This document shows positions 26,267 through 35,023 of a DNA stretch of 64,000 nucleotides, piece by piece. The stretch covers positions 1-64,000 of the forward strand of contig CABVRZ010000006.1 in assembly GCA_902500775.1 (NCBI GenBank), in the 5' to 3' direction. The translations under genes and the position numbers were made by a program. Origin of the DNA: an uncultured Nitrospira sp. Its GTDB lineage: Bacteria; Nitrospirota; Nitrospiria; Nitrospirales; Nitrospiraceae. The notes below the pieces were generated by a model that had not been told where the DNA came from, ran no database searches, and worked only from the letters and a program-made list of their open reading frames with translations. Every line of letters starts with the position of its first letter. Position 1 is the stretch's first letter.

Positions 26267-26284
26267 ATACAGACTTAGCTATAG

Positions 26285-26752
<468 letters not shown>

Positions 26753-26871
26753 CAGCTAAGTATGCACTTCCATGAAACACCTCGAAACCACTTCCTCCTG
26801 CTTGTAGTGCAGTGTTCATGATGTTTTCTCGTTCTTCCCCATCCTTGCCGTTTCACGTTGTTTCATGTAAA

Positions 26872-26893
26872 TTGTGACCCCAAGTGTGACCCC
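26872..26893. repeat. GTGACCCC direct repeats, possible integrase arm sites (left)
   Basis: Two copies of TGTGACCCC separated by 3 bases. The inverted equivalent occurs at 26951-26981, and a matching pair lies near the other end at 36122-36143. Repeats at both termini of an integrative element suggest integrase arm-type or excisionase sites. Confidence 0.5.
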
Positions 26894-26950
26894 AGAACTG
26901 TCTCGTCGGCATGCCCGGGCATGACAGGAGAACTGAGGAGCCACCGGGCT

Positions 26951-26981
26951 GGGGTCACACTTGGGGCCACAGCGGGTCACA
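26951..26981. repeat. Inverted copies of the GTGACCCC repeat before the integrase gene
   Basis: GGGGTCACAC and, after 13 bases, GGGTCACA run opposite to the pair at 26872. They lie immediately upstream of the integrase start and could also serve as an autoregulatory operator. Confidence 0.45.
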
Positions 26982-26997
26982 TTGGAAGATAGGCATC

Positions 26998-28305
26998 ATG
27001 CCGTTCACTGTTCGACAAATCGACGCGCTGAAGCCAAAGGAGCGTCGTTACGAAGTGCCGGAACCGGGGCGCACGGGGTTGTCCGTTCGGGTGTCACCAG
27101 GAGGCGCGAGAGCATGGGCGTTTCGGTATCGGTTTCACGGCGAACAGAAGCGCATGATCTTCGGCGGCTACCCAACTCTGGGCCTTGCCGATGCGCGGGT
27201 GAAACTAGCAGACGCCAAGAAACTCCTACGGGAAGGTCGTGATCCTGGCGCACTGCTGGCCGAAGAACGACACGCGCTCCGCACGGCGCCCACCATGGAA
27301 GACCTGGCCCATGACTATCTCACGCGCCACGCCGAAAAGACCATGCGCCCGACGACCGTGAAGGAAGATCGACGAATCTTGGATAAAGAGGTTCTCCCCG
27401 CCTGGCAACATCGGCTTGCGCGCGACATCATGCGGCGCGATGTGATGGCCCTCCTCAATGGTGTGGAGGATCGAGGCGTCTATGTGATGCGGAATCGAGT
27501 GGCGGGTGTCTTGTCGCGTGTCTTTCTCTATGCCCTGAATCAGGGGATGATCAATGGTTCTCCGGCGGTTCAGCTGCCCCGACTCCGGAAGATCCAAAAC
27601 AAGAAAGTTGAACAACCACGAACAAGGGTGCTCTCGCAAGATGAAATACGTTCATTCTGGCATGGGCTGAATCAGATCCCGCCGACCCGCTCCATGAAGG
27701 CCGCGCTACGGTGGTTGCTCGTGACTGGCCAGCGACGCGGGGAAACCGTTCTCGCTCAGCGTGCCCACATCGACGACGCGGCGCGGATCTGGCGTATTCC
27801 GCCGGAGAATGCCAAGACCGACCGTGAGCAACTGGTGCCACTTCCCCAGCTCGCGTTGGATCTGCTCGCAGAAATTGACGAGGTAAGGGTTCGCCCACAA
27901 CCAACCAGGCTCAACCGCAAAGATCGTAAACCGCACGATCCGGAGCCGAGCGCGTGGCTTTTCCCCAGTACACGCCATGGGCGACCTATTACACCAGCTG
28001 CCCTTACCTGTGCTCTTGTTCGACATCGGCATACCCTCGGCATTGGTGATGCAACCGTGCACGATCTCCGACGAACATTTGCCACCTGGCACGGCGAGAT
28101 AGGAACTCCACCGGAGATCTTGGCCTCGCTGCTGGGCCATGCGCCAAACACTATCACGAAACAAGTCTATGACCAGTCGCTCTTATTGGAACGACGACGA
28201 GACGCCATGGAGAAATGGTCAGTCTGGCTGTCACGACTACTCGCAGCCGAAGCGGCGGATAACGTCATTCCGCTCCGTGGGGTTGGGGTAGGATCACATC
28301 CATAA
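26998..28305 (+). CDS. int: Tyrosine integrase (P4-type, DUF4102 N-domain)
   Basis: 435 residues from the ATG at 26998. The N-terminal DUF4102 arm-binding domain begins FTVRQIDALKPKERRYEVPE and includes FGGYPTLGLADARVKLADAK. The catalytic residues are seen as Arg in VTGQRRGE, His-x-x-Arg in HDLRRTFATW, His in LLGHAPNT and the nucleophile Tyr in KQVYDQS. Complete and probably active. It should recombine at the 3' end of tRNA-Pro, whose partial copy lies just upstream. Two flanking GTGACCCC repeat groups may be its arm sites. Confidence 0.93.
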   Translation: MPFTVRQIDALKPKERRYEVPEPGRTGLSVRVSPGGARAWAFRYRFHGEQKRMIFGGYPTLGLADARVKLADAKKLLREGRDPGALLAEERHALRTAPTMEDLAHDYLTRHAEKTMRPTTVKEDRRILDKEVLPAWQHRLARDIMRRDVMALLNGVEDRGVYVMRNRVAGVLSRVFLYALNQGMINGSPAVQLPRLRKIQNKKVEQPRTRVLSQDEIRSFWHGLNQIPPTRSMKAALRWLLVTGQRRGETVLAQRAHIDDAARIWRIPPENAKTDREQLVPLPQLALDLLAEIDEVRVRPQPTRLNRKDRKPHDPEPSAWLFPSTRHGRPITPAALTCALVRHRHTLGIGDATVHDLRRTFATWHGEIGTPPEILASLLGHAPNTITKQVYDQSLLLERRRDAMEKWSVWLSRLLAAEAADNVIPLRGVGVGSHP

Positions 28306-28331
28306 GATCACGGTGGGTAAGAGGAGCAGCT

Positions 28332-28919
28332 ATGTCTGAACCGATGATGCAGCCAGGTAAGTTCACTATCGCGACTAACCGGAGTCTTAACGAAAAGGAC
28401 TTTGTGAAGGAAGCCGCGCGCCAGGCTCGCGAGTACTTTAGACGCAGGAAAGGGGGTGTTGTGAGTAAAGGTGGGCGGCCATCGCTCTCAGCACGGATTG
28501 AAGCTGAATGTGGCAAGATCTGGAACGACTGGGGAGAACGTTTCCCTCGAAATCAATCCATGCAGAATCTTGTTGAGGCTGTCTCTCGTAGGATCCCAGG
28601 GAAACGGAATGATCTGACAACCATCAAACGAAATGTTCAGAAGTGGATACAGTGCAACTTATCACTCGATCAGGTGCCCGACGGATGGATACGGACACCA
28701 GACGGGAAACGCTTACTTCGGATGCAGCTAGTCTTTGCCACAATTGGCCAAGCGCTGGAAGCCCAAGGCTCAGGAGCGTCGCGCCGTACCTTGCCAGCTC
28801 CTCGAAAGGGCAAATTTGCTTCAGTAGTGAAGACTGCGTTGAACTCTCTCAACTCCGTCTCCGACAAAGAACTCGCCTGCCGGTTCATCGTGGCGCGGCG
28901 ACTCGCCGGTAAACAGTAG
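28332..28919 (+). CDS. Unknown element-encoded protein
   Basis: 195 residues, hydrophilic and basic, preceded by AAGAGGAGC. No family recognised. It has a central region (RIEAECGKIWNDWGERFPRN, then IPGKRNDLTTIKRNVQKWI) that looks helical, and a basic segment ASRRTLPAPRKGKFA. Located between integrase and AlpA-like regulator, the place where satellites often keep regulatory or interference genes. Confidence 0.65.
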   Translation: MSEPMMQPGKFTIATNRSLNEKDFVKEAARQAREYFRRRKGGVVSKGGRPSLSARIEAECGKIWNDWGERFPRNQSMQNLVEAVSRRIPGKRNDLTTIKRNVQKWIQCNLSLDQVPDGWIRTPDGKRLLRMQLVFATIGQALEAQGSGASRRTLPAPRKGKFASVVKTALNSLNSVSDKELACRFIVARRLAGKQ

Positions 28920-29046
28920 TCCTCCCGTTATTTCCGGGGCGAAAAACCGCCTTTCATAGTTTTCCCACTCTCCCCCGAGGCGGAGCGGTTCGTTATTGTT
29001 CAGCGCATTACGCCGCATTGAGTGGCGATACACAAAGGGGGGGGGA

Positions 29047-29307
29047 ATGGACACCTTACAAATCTTGCGTGAGCGAGACCGATTCCAGCTCACACAGTTG
29101 AGCCGGGTTCAATGGTGGAGACTCGAGCGTGAAGGGAAGGCCCCGAAACGGATAAGGTTGTCGGCAAATTCCGTTGGATGGCTTCGCTCAGAGATTGAGA
29201 GCTGGATTACTGAGCGCATCGGCCAGCGTGGAAACCAACAAAGCCAGGCGCTCCAATTGGCCTCTGCCGCACGTACAGCCTCCAACCGTCGAGGCCGCCA
29301 TGAGTAG
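29047..29307 (+). CDS. AlpA/MerR-like HTH regulator
   Basis: 86 residues from the ATG at 29047, with a strong G-rich ribosome site (AAAGGGGGGGGGA). The fold is suggested by LTQLSRVQWWRLEREGKAPK and SVGWLRSEIESWITER, typical of AlpA-type excisionase/activators of P4-like elements (sequence helix, wing, then the EIESWI helix). In P4-type elements AlpA activates integrase or excision. The stop overlaps the next gene's start. Confidence 0.75.
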   Translation: MDTLQILRERDRFQLTQLSRVQWWRLEREGKAPKRIRLSANSVGWLRSEIESWITERIGQRGNQQSQALQLASAARTASNRRGRHE

Positions 29308-29479
29308 GCGTGCAGTAGCTCGAGACAAGCGGTCTGAGCCCTCTCCGCTGAGCGCGCCGATCCCTCAACCTGACTTTCGGCACATCGGCGAAGTTTTACC
29401 GGTGGTCATACAGAAGATTGTCGACGCATCTTTAAAATACCATCATTCTAAGGATCGAGGATTGCGACGCGCCGCGTGA
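29300..29479 (+). CDS. Small unknown protein
   Basis: 59 residues; ATG at 29300 overlaps the AlpA-like stop by 8 bases. The C-terminal half (IGEVLPVVIQKIVDASLKYH) looks like an amphipathic helix. No family recognised. Confidence 0.5.
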   Translation: MSRRAVARDKRSEPSPLSAPIPQPDFRHIGEVLPVVIQKIVDASLKYHHSKDRGLRRAA

Positions 29480-29547
29480 GGTGCCCAAACAAAGAGGCCG
29501 CCCATCCATGCGACCGGACGGCGGCCTAAAACACTGGGGAAACGAAC

Positions 29548-31980
29548 ATGGATTCTACAACAGAAGCGTTTATTCAGGCAATAGCGAACGCGGGATTGAC
29601 TCCGCCAGACCGCGTGATCGCCGATGGCAAGATTCATCGGTTCGCCACAAATGGCAACCGAGGCGATGACAGTGGGTGGTATGTCTTTTTTGATGATGAT
29701 TCGCCCGCCGGAGCCTTCGGCGATTGGCGATCAGGGCTGAAGCACGACTGGTGCGGTAAGCACACCCGGGCAATGTCGCCCAAGGAGCGCGCGGCTCATG
29801 CAAAACACCTCGCTTCGATCAAACGACAGCGCGAGGACGAGGAGCGTCGGCGGCAATCGGATGCAGCGGCCAAGGCCCGCCGAGTCTGGGAGGCAGCTAA
29901 ACCCTCGTCGGACGAGCACCCCTATCTGGTCAGAAAACAAGTCAAGTCCCACGGCCTACGCCGACAGCGCGACGGCCGCCTTATTGTACCGCTGCGCGAT
30001 ACGGACGGCGCAATGCACTCAGTCGGGTTTATTGACGACGACGGCGTGAAAAAGTTTCTCACCGGGGGCCGCAAGCGCGGCTGCTGTTATACGCTCGGTC
30101 AAATCGCCGATCTCGTCCATCTCTGCGAGGGCTACGCGACCGGCGCGTCGGTGCATGAGGCTACCGGTTTGCCAGTGGCCGTCGCGTTCGACGCGGGCAA
30201 CCTCAAGCCGGCAGCACAAGCGCTTCGGGCAAAATACCCGAAGGCAACGGTTATTCTTTGCGCCGACAACGACGCGTCTGGCGTCGGCCAAAAGGCGGCG
30301 CGTGACGCGGCGGAAGCCGTTGGCGGCGTGGTGGCGATTCCCGAAACTGCAGGCGACGACTGGAACGATGTTCACTCTAAGCATGGCCTTGCTGCCGTCA
30401 AAAGAGAGATTGAAGCGGCCCTCAGCGCGATGCGAACTCCTACACCGAATGCCGTGGAAGTGCCATCGTCAACGCCCGGCACGGTGGCTGCCGATGTGGC
30501 TCTGCAGATCGAGACGGCGGAGGATCCTGAGCCAATCGCGTTGGAGACGATTTCCCTTCCCCCCCTACCGACGAGCTGTATTCCGATAGCCTGGCTACGC
30601 AACATGATCGAAGCCGTCACAGCGGCAACGGAGACCCCGGCAGAACTCCCGACGGTCCTAGCGCTCGCAGTGATTGCGACGGCGGCGCAGCGTCAGTGGT
30701 GCATAGAAATTTCGCGCAGCCACGTGGAGCAGTTGTCGTTCTGGGCGTGCGCGGCGCTTTCCAGCGGCGAACGTAAATCAGGTGTTTTGAAGGTGCTGAC
30801 TCGACCGCTGGTGGCTTTCGAGCAGCAGCAAGCGGCTGCGCTCTCGCCGGTTCTCAAAGCGGCAGATGCGGCACGGAAACTAACGGACGACCGGATCAAA
30901 CACCTTCGCCACAAGGCGGCGCGGGCCACTGGCGGTGATGCCGACTGGCTCCGCCATGAGCTTCAACGAGAAGAGACTTCGGCCCCTGAAGTGCCACGCG
31001 AACCAAGGTATTGGACCCAAGATGTGACACCGGAAAAGCTCGCATCGCTTATGGCCGACCACGGCGGCGCGATGGCTCTCCTCTCAGATGAGGCTGGTTT
31101 CTTCGATATCCTTGGCGGGCGCTATTCGCAAGGAATTCCTAACCTCGATTTGGTCCTACAAGCATTTTCAGGCATGCCCGTTCGTGTCGATCGCGGCTCA
31201 CGCGAGTCTGTGTTTCTCCATGCACCGAAGCTCACGATCTGCGTGACGCCACAACCATCCGTCCTGCAGGGGTTGGCGCGGCAGCCGAGTTTTCGCGGGC
31301 GCGGGCTGCTCGCTCGGTTCTTTTACGCGGTGCCTCGCTCAACGCTTGGGTATCGTCGGTTAGATGATCGACCTATCCCAGAAGCGGCGGAGGCGCGCTA
31401 TGACGCGGCCATCACGGCGCTGCTCGACCGGCTGGTATCTGAGGGTGACCTACGCCGGTTGACCTTTAGCCCCGACGCGCATGCCGAATGGAAAGCCTAC
31501 CAACGGCACCTAGAAACAGAAATGAGACCTGGCGGCGCGTTTCAAGATCTCACCGATTGGGCCTCAAAGGCGCCTGGCGGCGCCGCCAGAATTGCTGGGA
31601 TTTTCCACTGTGCGAAACATGCCCACGGCGAACCTGCAGACCATCTCGTCGATATCGAGACGACGACGGCCGCCCTCACGCTCTCAGCTGTTTTCGAGCG
31701 GCATGCGGTGGCGGCCTTCGGGATGATGGGGACGGATGTCGTGGTGGAATCGGCGAAGCGGGTGTTGGCGTGGATTCAACAGGGACGGCACCGGACGTTT
31801 TCGCGGCGTGAAGTCTTCAATGCGTTGCGCGGTCAATTTCCTACCGTCGAGTCGTTACGCCCCGCGCTGCTTTCACTGGAGGAACGCAGCCTCATTTTTC
31901 CAGTTGCGGAGGAGAAGCGCGCCGGTCGCCCCACGCATCGATTTCGGGTGAACACCCAGTTGATCGGGGGGTGGGCGTGA
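29548..31980 (+). CDS. Toprim primase-DUF3987 helicase-like replication protein
   Basis: 810 residues. The N-terminus resembles phage primases (AFGDWRSGLKHDWCG). The Toprim domain at about 190-275 has LCEGYATGASVHEATG and the metal-binding ADNDASGVG. The C-terminal DUF3987 domain carries a Walker-A-like SSGERKSGVLKVL and LLSDEAGFFDILGGRYS. Such fusions replicate P4-like elements and other integrative plasmids. Codons resemble the rest of the element. The stop overlaps the next frame, whose repeats could be the origin this protein recognises. Confidence 0.88.
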   Translation: MDSTTEAFIQAIANAGLTPPDRVIADGKIHRFATNGNRGDDSGWYVFFDDDSPAGAFGDWRSGLKHDWCGKHTRAMSPKERAAHAKHLASIKRQREDEERRRQSDAAAKARRVWEAAKPSSDEHPYLVRKQVKSHGLRRQRDGRLIVPLRDTDGAMHSVGFIDDDGVKKFLTGGRKRGCCYTLGQIADLVHLCEGYATGASVHEATGLPVAVAFDAGNLKPAAQALRAKYPKATVILCADNDASGVGQKAARDAAEAVGGVVAIPETAGDDWNDVHSKHGLAAVKREIEAALSAMRTPTPNAVEVPSSTPGTVAADVALQIETAEDPEPIALETISLPPLPTSCIPIAWLRNMIEAVTAATETPAELPTVLALAVIATAAQRQWCIEISRSHVEQLSFWACAALSSGERKSGVLKVLTRPLVAFEQQQAAALSPVLKAADAARKLTDDRIKHLRHKAARATGGDADWLRHELQREETSAPEVPREPRYWTQDVTPEKLASLMADHGGAMALLSDEAGFFDILGGRYSQGIPNLDLVLQAFSGMPVRVDRGSRESVFLHAPKLTICVTPQPSVLQGLARQPSFRGRGLLARFFYAVPRSTLGYRRLDDRPIPEAAEARYDAAITALLDRLVSEGDLRRLTFSPDAHAEWKAYQRHLETEMRPGGAFQDLTDWASKAPGGAARIAGIFHCAKHAHGEPADHLVDIETTTAALTLSAVFERHAVAAFGMMGTDVVVESAKRVLAWIQQGRHRTFSRREVFNALRGQFPTVESLRPALLSLEERSLIFPVAEEKRAGRPTHRFRVNTQLIGGWA

Positions 31981-32495
31981 GACCGGCCTGGCGGAACCTG
32001 TGTGTGTCCTCCACCCCTGAGGGTTTTGCGGATTCTGCGGATATTGCGGAAGCGCCCCCGCCCCCTCCTGATGGTCCCCTGGGTGGTTTTGCGGATATTG
32101 CGGATATTGCGCTAGAGAGGGAAAAATATACTCTTAATCTTAAGAATAGGACACCGGTGAACTACCCGTATGGAGGATCTTCACCCGGTGTCCCTCCCCT
32201 CACCCATCACAATTCTGGCTTAAGGGCAAAATCCGCAATATCCGCAAAACTCCTCCAACCTGGATGGCTCGTGGCTTATCGCGACTCTGACGGCCGCCTT
32301 CGTGGCGGGGCCGACGAACGCTATGCAGGCACCGTGGCGGCTTGCGATGACGCTTTCGTGACGCTTACGACCGGCGAGCGAGTAGCTTTAGGATGTGTTG
32401 TTGGTGTTTCACGAATTTCCAGAACCGGAGCCATCGCGGCGGCCTGGGTGGTCGCCCGGCACGGGCTGGACGGCACAAAGGAGGCGGTAGGATGA
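31977..32495 (+). CDS. Unknown protein containing iteron-like repeats
   Basis: About 172 residues if started at GTG 31977, overlapping the primase stop. The N-terminal part is low complexity and mirrors the DNA repeats (GFADSADIAE, GFADIADIALE, then KSAISAKLL). The C-terminal 90 residues (QPGWLVAYRDSDGRLRGG, GTVAACDDAFVTLTTGERVA) look like a real small beta-rich domain. The first half is possibly under selection as replication-origin DNA more than as protein. No family recognised. Confidence 0.55.
   Translation: MRPAWRNLCVSSTPEGFADSADIAEAPPPPPDGPLGGFADIADIALEREKYTLNLKNRTPVNYPYGGSSPGVPPLTHHNSGLRAKSAISAKLLQPGWLVAYRDSDGRLRGGADERYAGTVAACDDAFVTLTTGERVALGCVVGVSRISRTGAIAAAWVVARHGLDGTKEAVG
32024..32050. 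repeat. Iteron-like repeat cluster A (GCGGATATT units)
   Basis: TTTTGCGGATTCTGCGGATA then TTGCGGA: three tandem 9-base units, one degenerate. Repeated at 32087-32112 and, inverted, at 32227-32249. Confidence 0.6.
32087..32112. repeat. Iteron-like repeat cluster B
   Basis: TTTTGCGGATATTGCGGATA then TTGCGC. It is the cleanest copy of the unit and is followed immediately by the AT-rich stretch 32117-32148. Confidence 0.6.
32117..32148. other. AT-rich segment between iteron clusters
   Basis: Mostly A and T (AAAAATATACTCTTAATCTT is its core) within an otherwise GC-rich element. Lying between repeat clusters B and C, it could be the DNA-unwinding element of a replication origin. Confidence 0.4.
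32227..32249. repeat. Iteron-like repeat cluster C, inverted
   Basis: Contains ATCCGCAATATCCGCAAAA, the reverse complement of cluster B, about 115 bases downstream. Forms a large inverted repeat around the AT-rich segment. Confidence 0.6.
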
Positions 32496-32920
32496 AAACG
32501 GAGCATTTACCCGTCGGCGTCAGCCTCAAGGAAGCGGCCGATGTGTTAGGCATCGATGTCTCAACGCTTCGGCGCGACATTGCAGCGGGTTGTCCGACTG
32601 TGGAGCTCGGATCTGTTGGACGCGGGAAAGGTTCCCGCGTTGACGTGGACGCGGTCCGTCGATGGCGTGCCGGAACCCGTGGCGATGTGCTGCCACTTCT
32701 GGAGACTACCCTGATGGCGGTCTTTCGAGATGGTGTGCATGAACGGCTGAAGATTCATCCTGGCGCAGTCGCCTATGTGCTGCTTCGGGTCTATGAACGA
32801 GCGCATGAACGAGTGTGGTCTGACCCTCTGGTCGATTTGCCGGCGGAAATGATGCGGCTGTGCACGATTTGTTTAGAGTGGCTTGAGAGTGAAGAGTTTT
32901 ACATGGAGGGCAAAGAATGA
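32492..32920 (+). CDS. HTH DNA-binding protein next to capsid gene
   Basis: 142 residues; the ATG overlaps the previous stop (ATGA) and has AGGCGG upstream. An excisionase/Nu1-like helix-turn-helix lies near the N-terminus (VSLKEAADVLGIDVSTLRRD). It may be a DNA-packaging or regulatory protein; Nu1-type terminase small subunits have a similar N-terminal fold, but the length and position do not decide it. Coupled to the capsid gene by another ATGA overlap. Confidence 0.65.
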   Translation: MKTEHLPVGVSLKEAADVLGIDVSTLRRDIAAGCPTVELGSVGRGKGSRVDVDAVRRWRAGTRGDVLPLLETTLMAVFRDGVHERLKIHPGAVAYVLLRVYERAHERVWSDPLVDLPAEMMRLCTICLEWLESEEFYMEGKE

Positions 32921-34077
32921 GCTACCTGGATCGGGCGGCAGTCGTGAGGGCGCGAAACTTGTTGGATGGCGCGATTCCCTCTGTCTCGCGCGATGTCGAG
33001 GCGACGGCCCTGGCGGGCTATCTTGGGCTGTCAAGACGGGATCTCGAAAGGTATTCGCTGCTTCGCGCCATTGCGCTCCGTCGCGAATCGATTATGAAAA
33101 CTGCTGGGTCGCTGCATATGGGTGATGCCCGCTTCACCGGGCATGAAGCTGACTGTCACTATGAGCTGGTCAAACGGTTCGGCGAGCCGCTGCATCAGGG
33201 CACGATTCTCGTTCCTGCCGATGCGATTTACCGCGATTTGCAGGCCGTCAATGCCTCAGCCGGTGGTTATTTGGCTGGAACAAAGAATGTCTCGTTCGTC
33301 GACCGACTGCGAAATACATCCATTTCCTATCGACTGGGCGCGCAAGCCATGCCGGGACAACGGGAGAATATCACCATCCCGCGAGGCAACGGCGGCTCGA
33401 CGGGGACATGGCTCTCCACCGAGACGAGCCAAGCCGTAGAGAGCACGCCTACATTTTTACAAATCGCGTCATCTCCCAAGACCTGCAGCGCCTACAGCGA
33501 AATTTCACAACGCCTCTTGCAGCAGGGAGGGCCAGCCGGTGAGGCGATTATCACGGGTGTGATTGCCGACGATCTGGCCGTGACGGTTGACGGCGCGGTG
33601 ATCAGTGGAACTGGAGCATCGGGGCAGCCGACCGGCATTCTCAATACCAGCGGCATTGGAACGGTCCCGGGATTTTCATTGGGCTACGCCGGTCTCTTGG
33701 CGGCGCAGAAAACAGTCGCTGATGCCAATAGCATTGTAAATGTCGGCGCGGTGGGCTACGCCACCACGCCAGCGGTCTCGGAGTTGTTGAAGGGCCGCCA
33801 GCGGTTTTCCGGGGCTGACAGCCCTCTCTGGCGTGGGGCGCTACACGATGGCGAGGTCGAAGGGGTTCGGGCCATTGCGTCGAAGCAAATTCCTTCGGCG
33901 ACCTTGCTTTACGGCGATTGGTCCACTCTGCTCATCCCAGAGTGGGGGGTGCTGGCCATCGAGGTTAATCCCTTCGCTGACTTCAAGTCAGCGGTCGTAG
34001 GCATTCGTGCCCTTTGGGCTGTCGACGTGATTGTGCAAAACCCCACTAGCTTTGTCGCGATCACTTCGATTTCATGA
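32917..34077 (+). CDS. HK97-fold major capsid protein
   Basis: 386 residues. An N-terminal helical region of about 100 residues (delta-like) precedes the HK97 core: GTILVPADAIYRDLQAV, GAQAMPGQRENITIPRG, AEAIITGVIADDL-like GEAIITGVIADDL, VISGTGASGQPTGILNT and the C-terminal LLIPEWGVLAIEVNPFADFK. These are typical of phage major capsid proteins. No prohead protease, portal or scaffold gene is adjacent, which is unusual because these normally form one cassette. It may build a smaller, satellite-specific capsid or act with helper-phage head proteins. Confidence 0.88.
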   Translation: MSYLDRAAVVRARNLLDGAIPSVSRDVEATALAGYLGLSRRDLERYSLLRAIALRRESIMKTAGSLHMGDARFTGHEADCHYELVKRFGEPLHQGTILVPADAIYRDLQAVNASAGGYLAGTKNVSFVDRLRNTSISYRLGAQAMPGQRENITIPRGNGGSTGTWLSTETSQAVESTPTFLQIASSPKTCSAYSEISQRLLQQGGPAGEAIITGVIADDLAVTVDGAVISGTGASGQPTGILNTSGIGTVPGFSLGYAGLLAAQKTVADANSIVNVGAVGYATTPAVSELLKGRQRFSGADSPLWRGALHDGEVEGVRAIASKQIPSATLLYGDWSTLLIPEWGVLAIEVNPFADFKSAVVGIRALWAVDVIVQNPTSFVAITSIS

Positions 34078-34352
34078 GCTGGGTGAAAGGGTGGAATGAT
34101 ATGAATATGCCGTGGGTCGTACCGTCAAAGACGGTGCTTCAGATGACGCAAGAGCAGGATCAGCGACTGTTTCAGCTGGTGAGGGTGAAGGTTCTCAGAC
34201 CGTTTTGTATACGAGGTATTCGGCAAGAGGTTGACGCCGTGGTTTCGCTCGATCGTTGCACCGCAGAAGGCTTGGCGAGCATACAGAAGGTAGCGCTTTT
34301 GGATGAAAGGGAAGCGGAGAAGGCTACGGCAATGACAGAGTCGAAAAGATAA
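34074..34352 (+). CDS. Small protein downstream of capsid gene
   Basis: 92 residues if translation starts at 34074, where ATGA overlaps the capsid stop; an ATG at 34101 is an alternative. The middle (RVKVLRPFCIRGIRQEVDAV, then VSLDRCTAEGLASIQKVALL) resembles small proteins that follow capsid genes in phages, but I cannot name a family. Probably a head accessory protein. Confidence 0.55.
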   Translation: MSWVKGWNDMNMPWVVPSKTVLQMTQEQDQRLFQLVRVKVLRPFCIRGIRQEVDAVVSLDRCTAEGLASIQKVALLDEREAEKATAMTESKR

Positions 34353-34354
34353 AA

Positions 34355-34382
34355 GGGGGACCTCGGTGGGAGGTGGTCCCCC
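34355..34382. terminator. GGGGGACC/GGTCCCCC hairpin after the capsid module
   Basis: A perfect 8-bp inverted repeat with a 12-base loop begins three bases after the stop codon. No T run follows, so it is either a Rho-independent-like pause, an mRNA-stabilising structure or a protein-binding site. It divides the capsid module from the small downstream genes. Confidence 0.4.
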
Positions 34383-34467
34383 ACCATCTCGACACGCTCC
34401 GTGTCGGATGGTCCGCTGGACCTCTCACCTATGTGTCTCGTGTCTCAAATGGAGGAATTCAGTTCAG

Positions 34468-34647
34468 ATGGTTCAGAAACTAGTTGGTTCACTCACGACC
34501 CTTTGTAGGGACTGCCGCTTTCTAGCTCCCAGGCCGGCAGGCGGAAGACTCGAGTGGCACTGCCTGCATCGTGAGGTGACAGTGGTGGAGGTGAACGAGG
34601 GGCGCACCTTAACGTTTAAGCAGGGGGGCCATGGCACGACTCTTTAG
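34468..34647 (+). CDS. Small zinc-ribbon-like protein
   Basis: 59 residues from the ATG at 34468, with GGAGG 12 bases upstream. Contains TTLCRDCRFLAP and LEWHCLHREV, a possible C-x2-C...C-x2-H metal site. No family recognised. It overlaps the next gene by 17 bases. Confidence 0.5.
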   Translation: MVQKLVGSLTTLCRDCRFLAPRPAGGRLEWHCLHREVTVVEVNEGRTLTFKQGGHGTTL

Positions 34648-34909
34648 CAGGCATTGTAAGGCGCACGGACTTCAGCTTGCCCACGTTCGGGCGTGGCGGC
34701 GACATAATGTTGCGCTGGTCAAAACGTTCTGGAATGAAGGTGCTGCTGTGAAAACGATCTGTGTCAGGCTCGATGTCAGTGAGGACTTTGTGGACCATTG
34801 TGTCAGGCAGAAGGTCTGCCCTGATGCAGGGCCAGCGGTCATACCGAGGAGATCGTATGGGCGAAATCAAAAGCGGAGACTCCGCGAACTTGTGGAAGTG
34901 CCAGGGTAA
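34631..34909 (+). CDS. Small basic protein, unknown
   Basis: 92 residues, rich in Arg and His. A segment GAAVKTICVRLDVSEDFVDH may be a helix-turn-helix. The name and role are unknown; it lies between the capsid module and the packaging-like gene. Confidence 0.5.
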   Translation: MARLFSRHCKAHGLQLAHVRAWRRHNVALVKTFWNEGAAVKTICVRLDVSEDFVDHCVRQKVCPDAGPAVIPRRSYGRNQKRRLRELVEVPG

Positions 34910-35023
34910 GTAAAGATACCAGGGTCCTCCCTGGCAATACGCATACACGGGTAAGCAAGAGCGCGTAGATTCACTAGTTGGAGATCTAAAATCAAGGTTG
35001 TTGGTTGATGGTTGTTAGTTCGT

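Larger units (their letters stand above)
25380..26281 (+). mobile_element. IS630-family insertion sequence
   Basis: Imperfect terminal inverted repeats at 25377-25402 and 26259-26284 match in 19 of 26 positions, starting CTATAGC on each outer side. A TA dinucleotide flanks both ends (25378-25379 and 26282-26283), as expected for IS630/Tc1-type TA duplication. The element is about 900 bp and carries two overlapping transposase frames. The clean ends suggest a fairly recent insertion. Confidence 0.85.
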
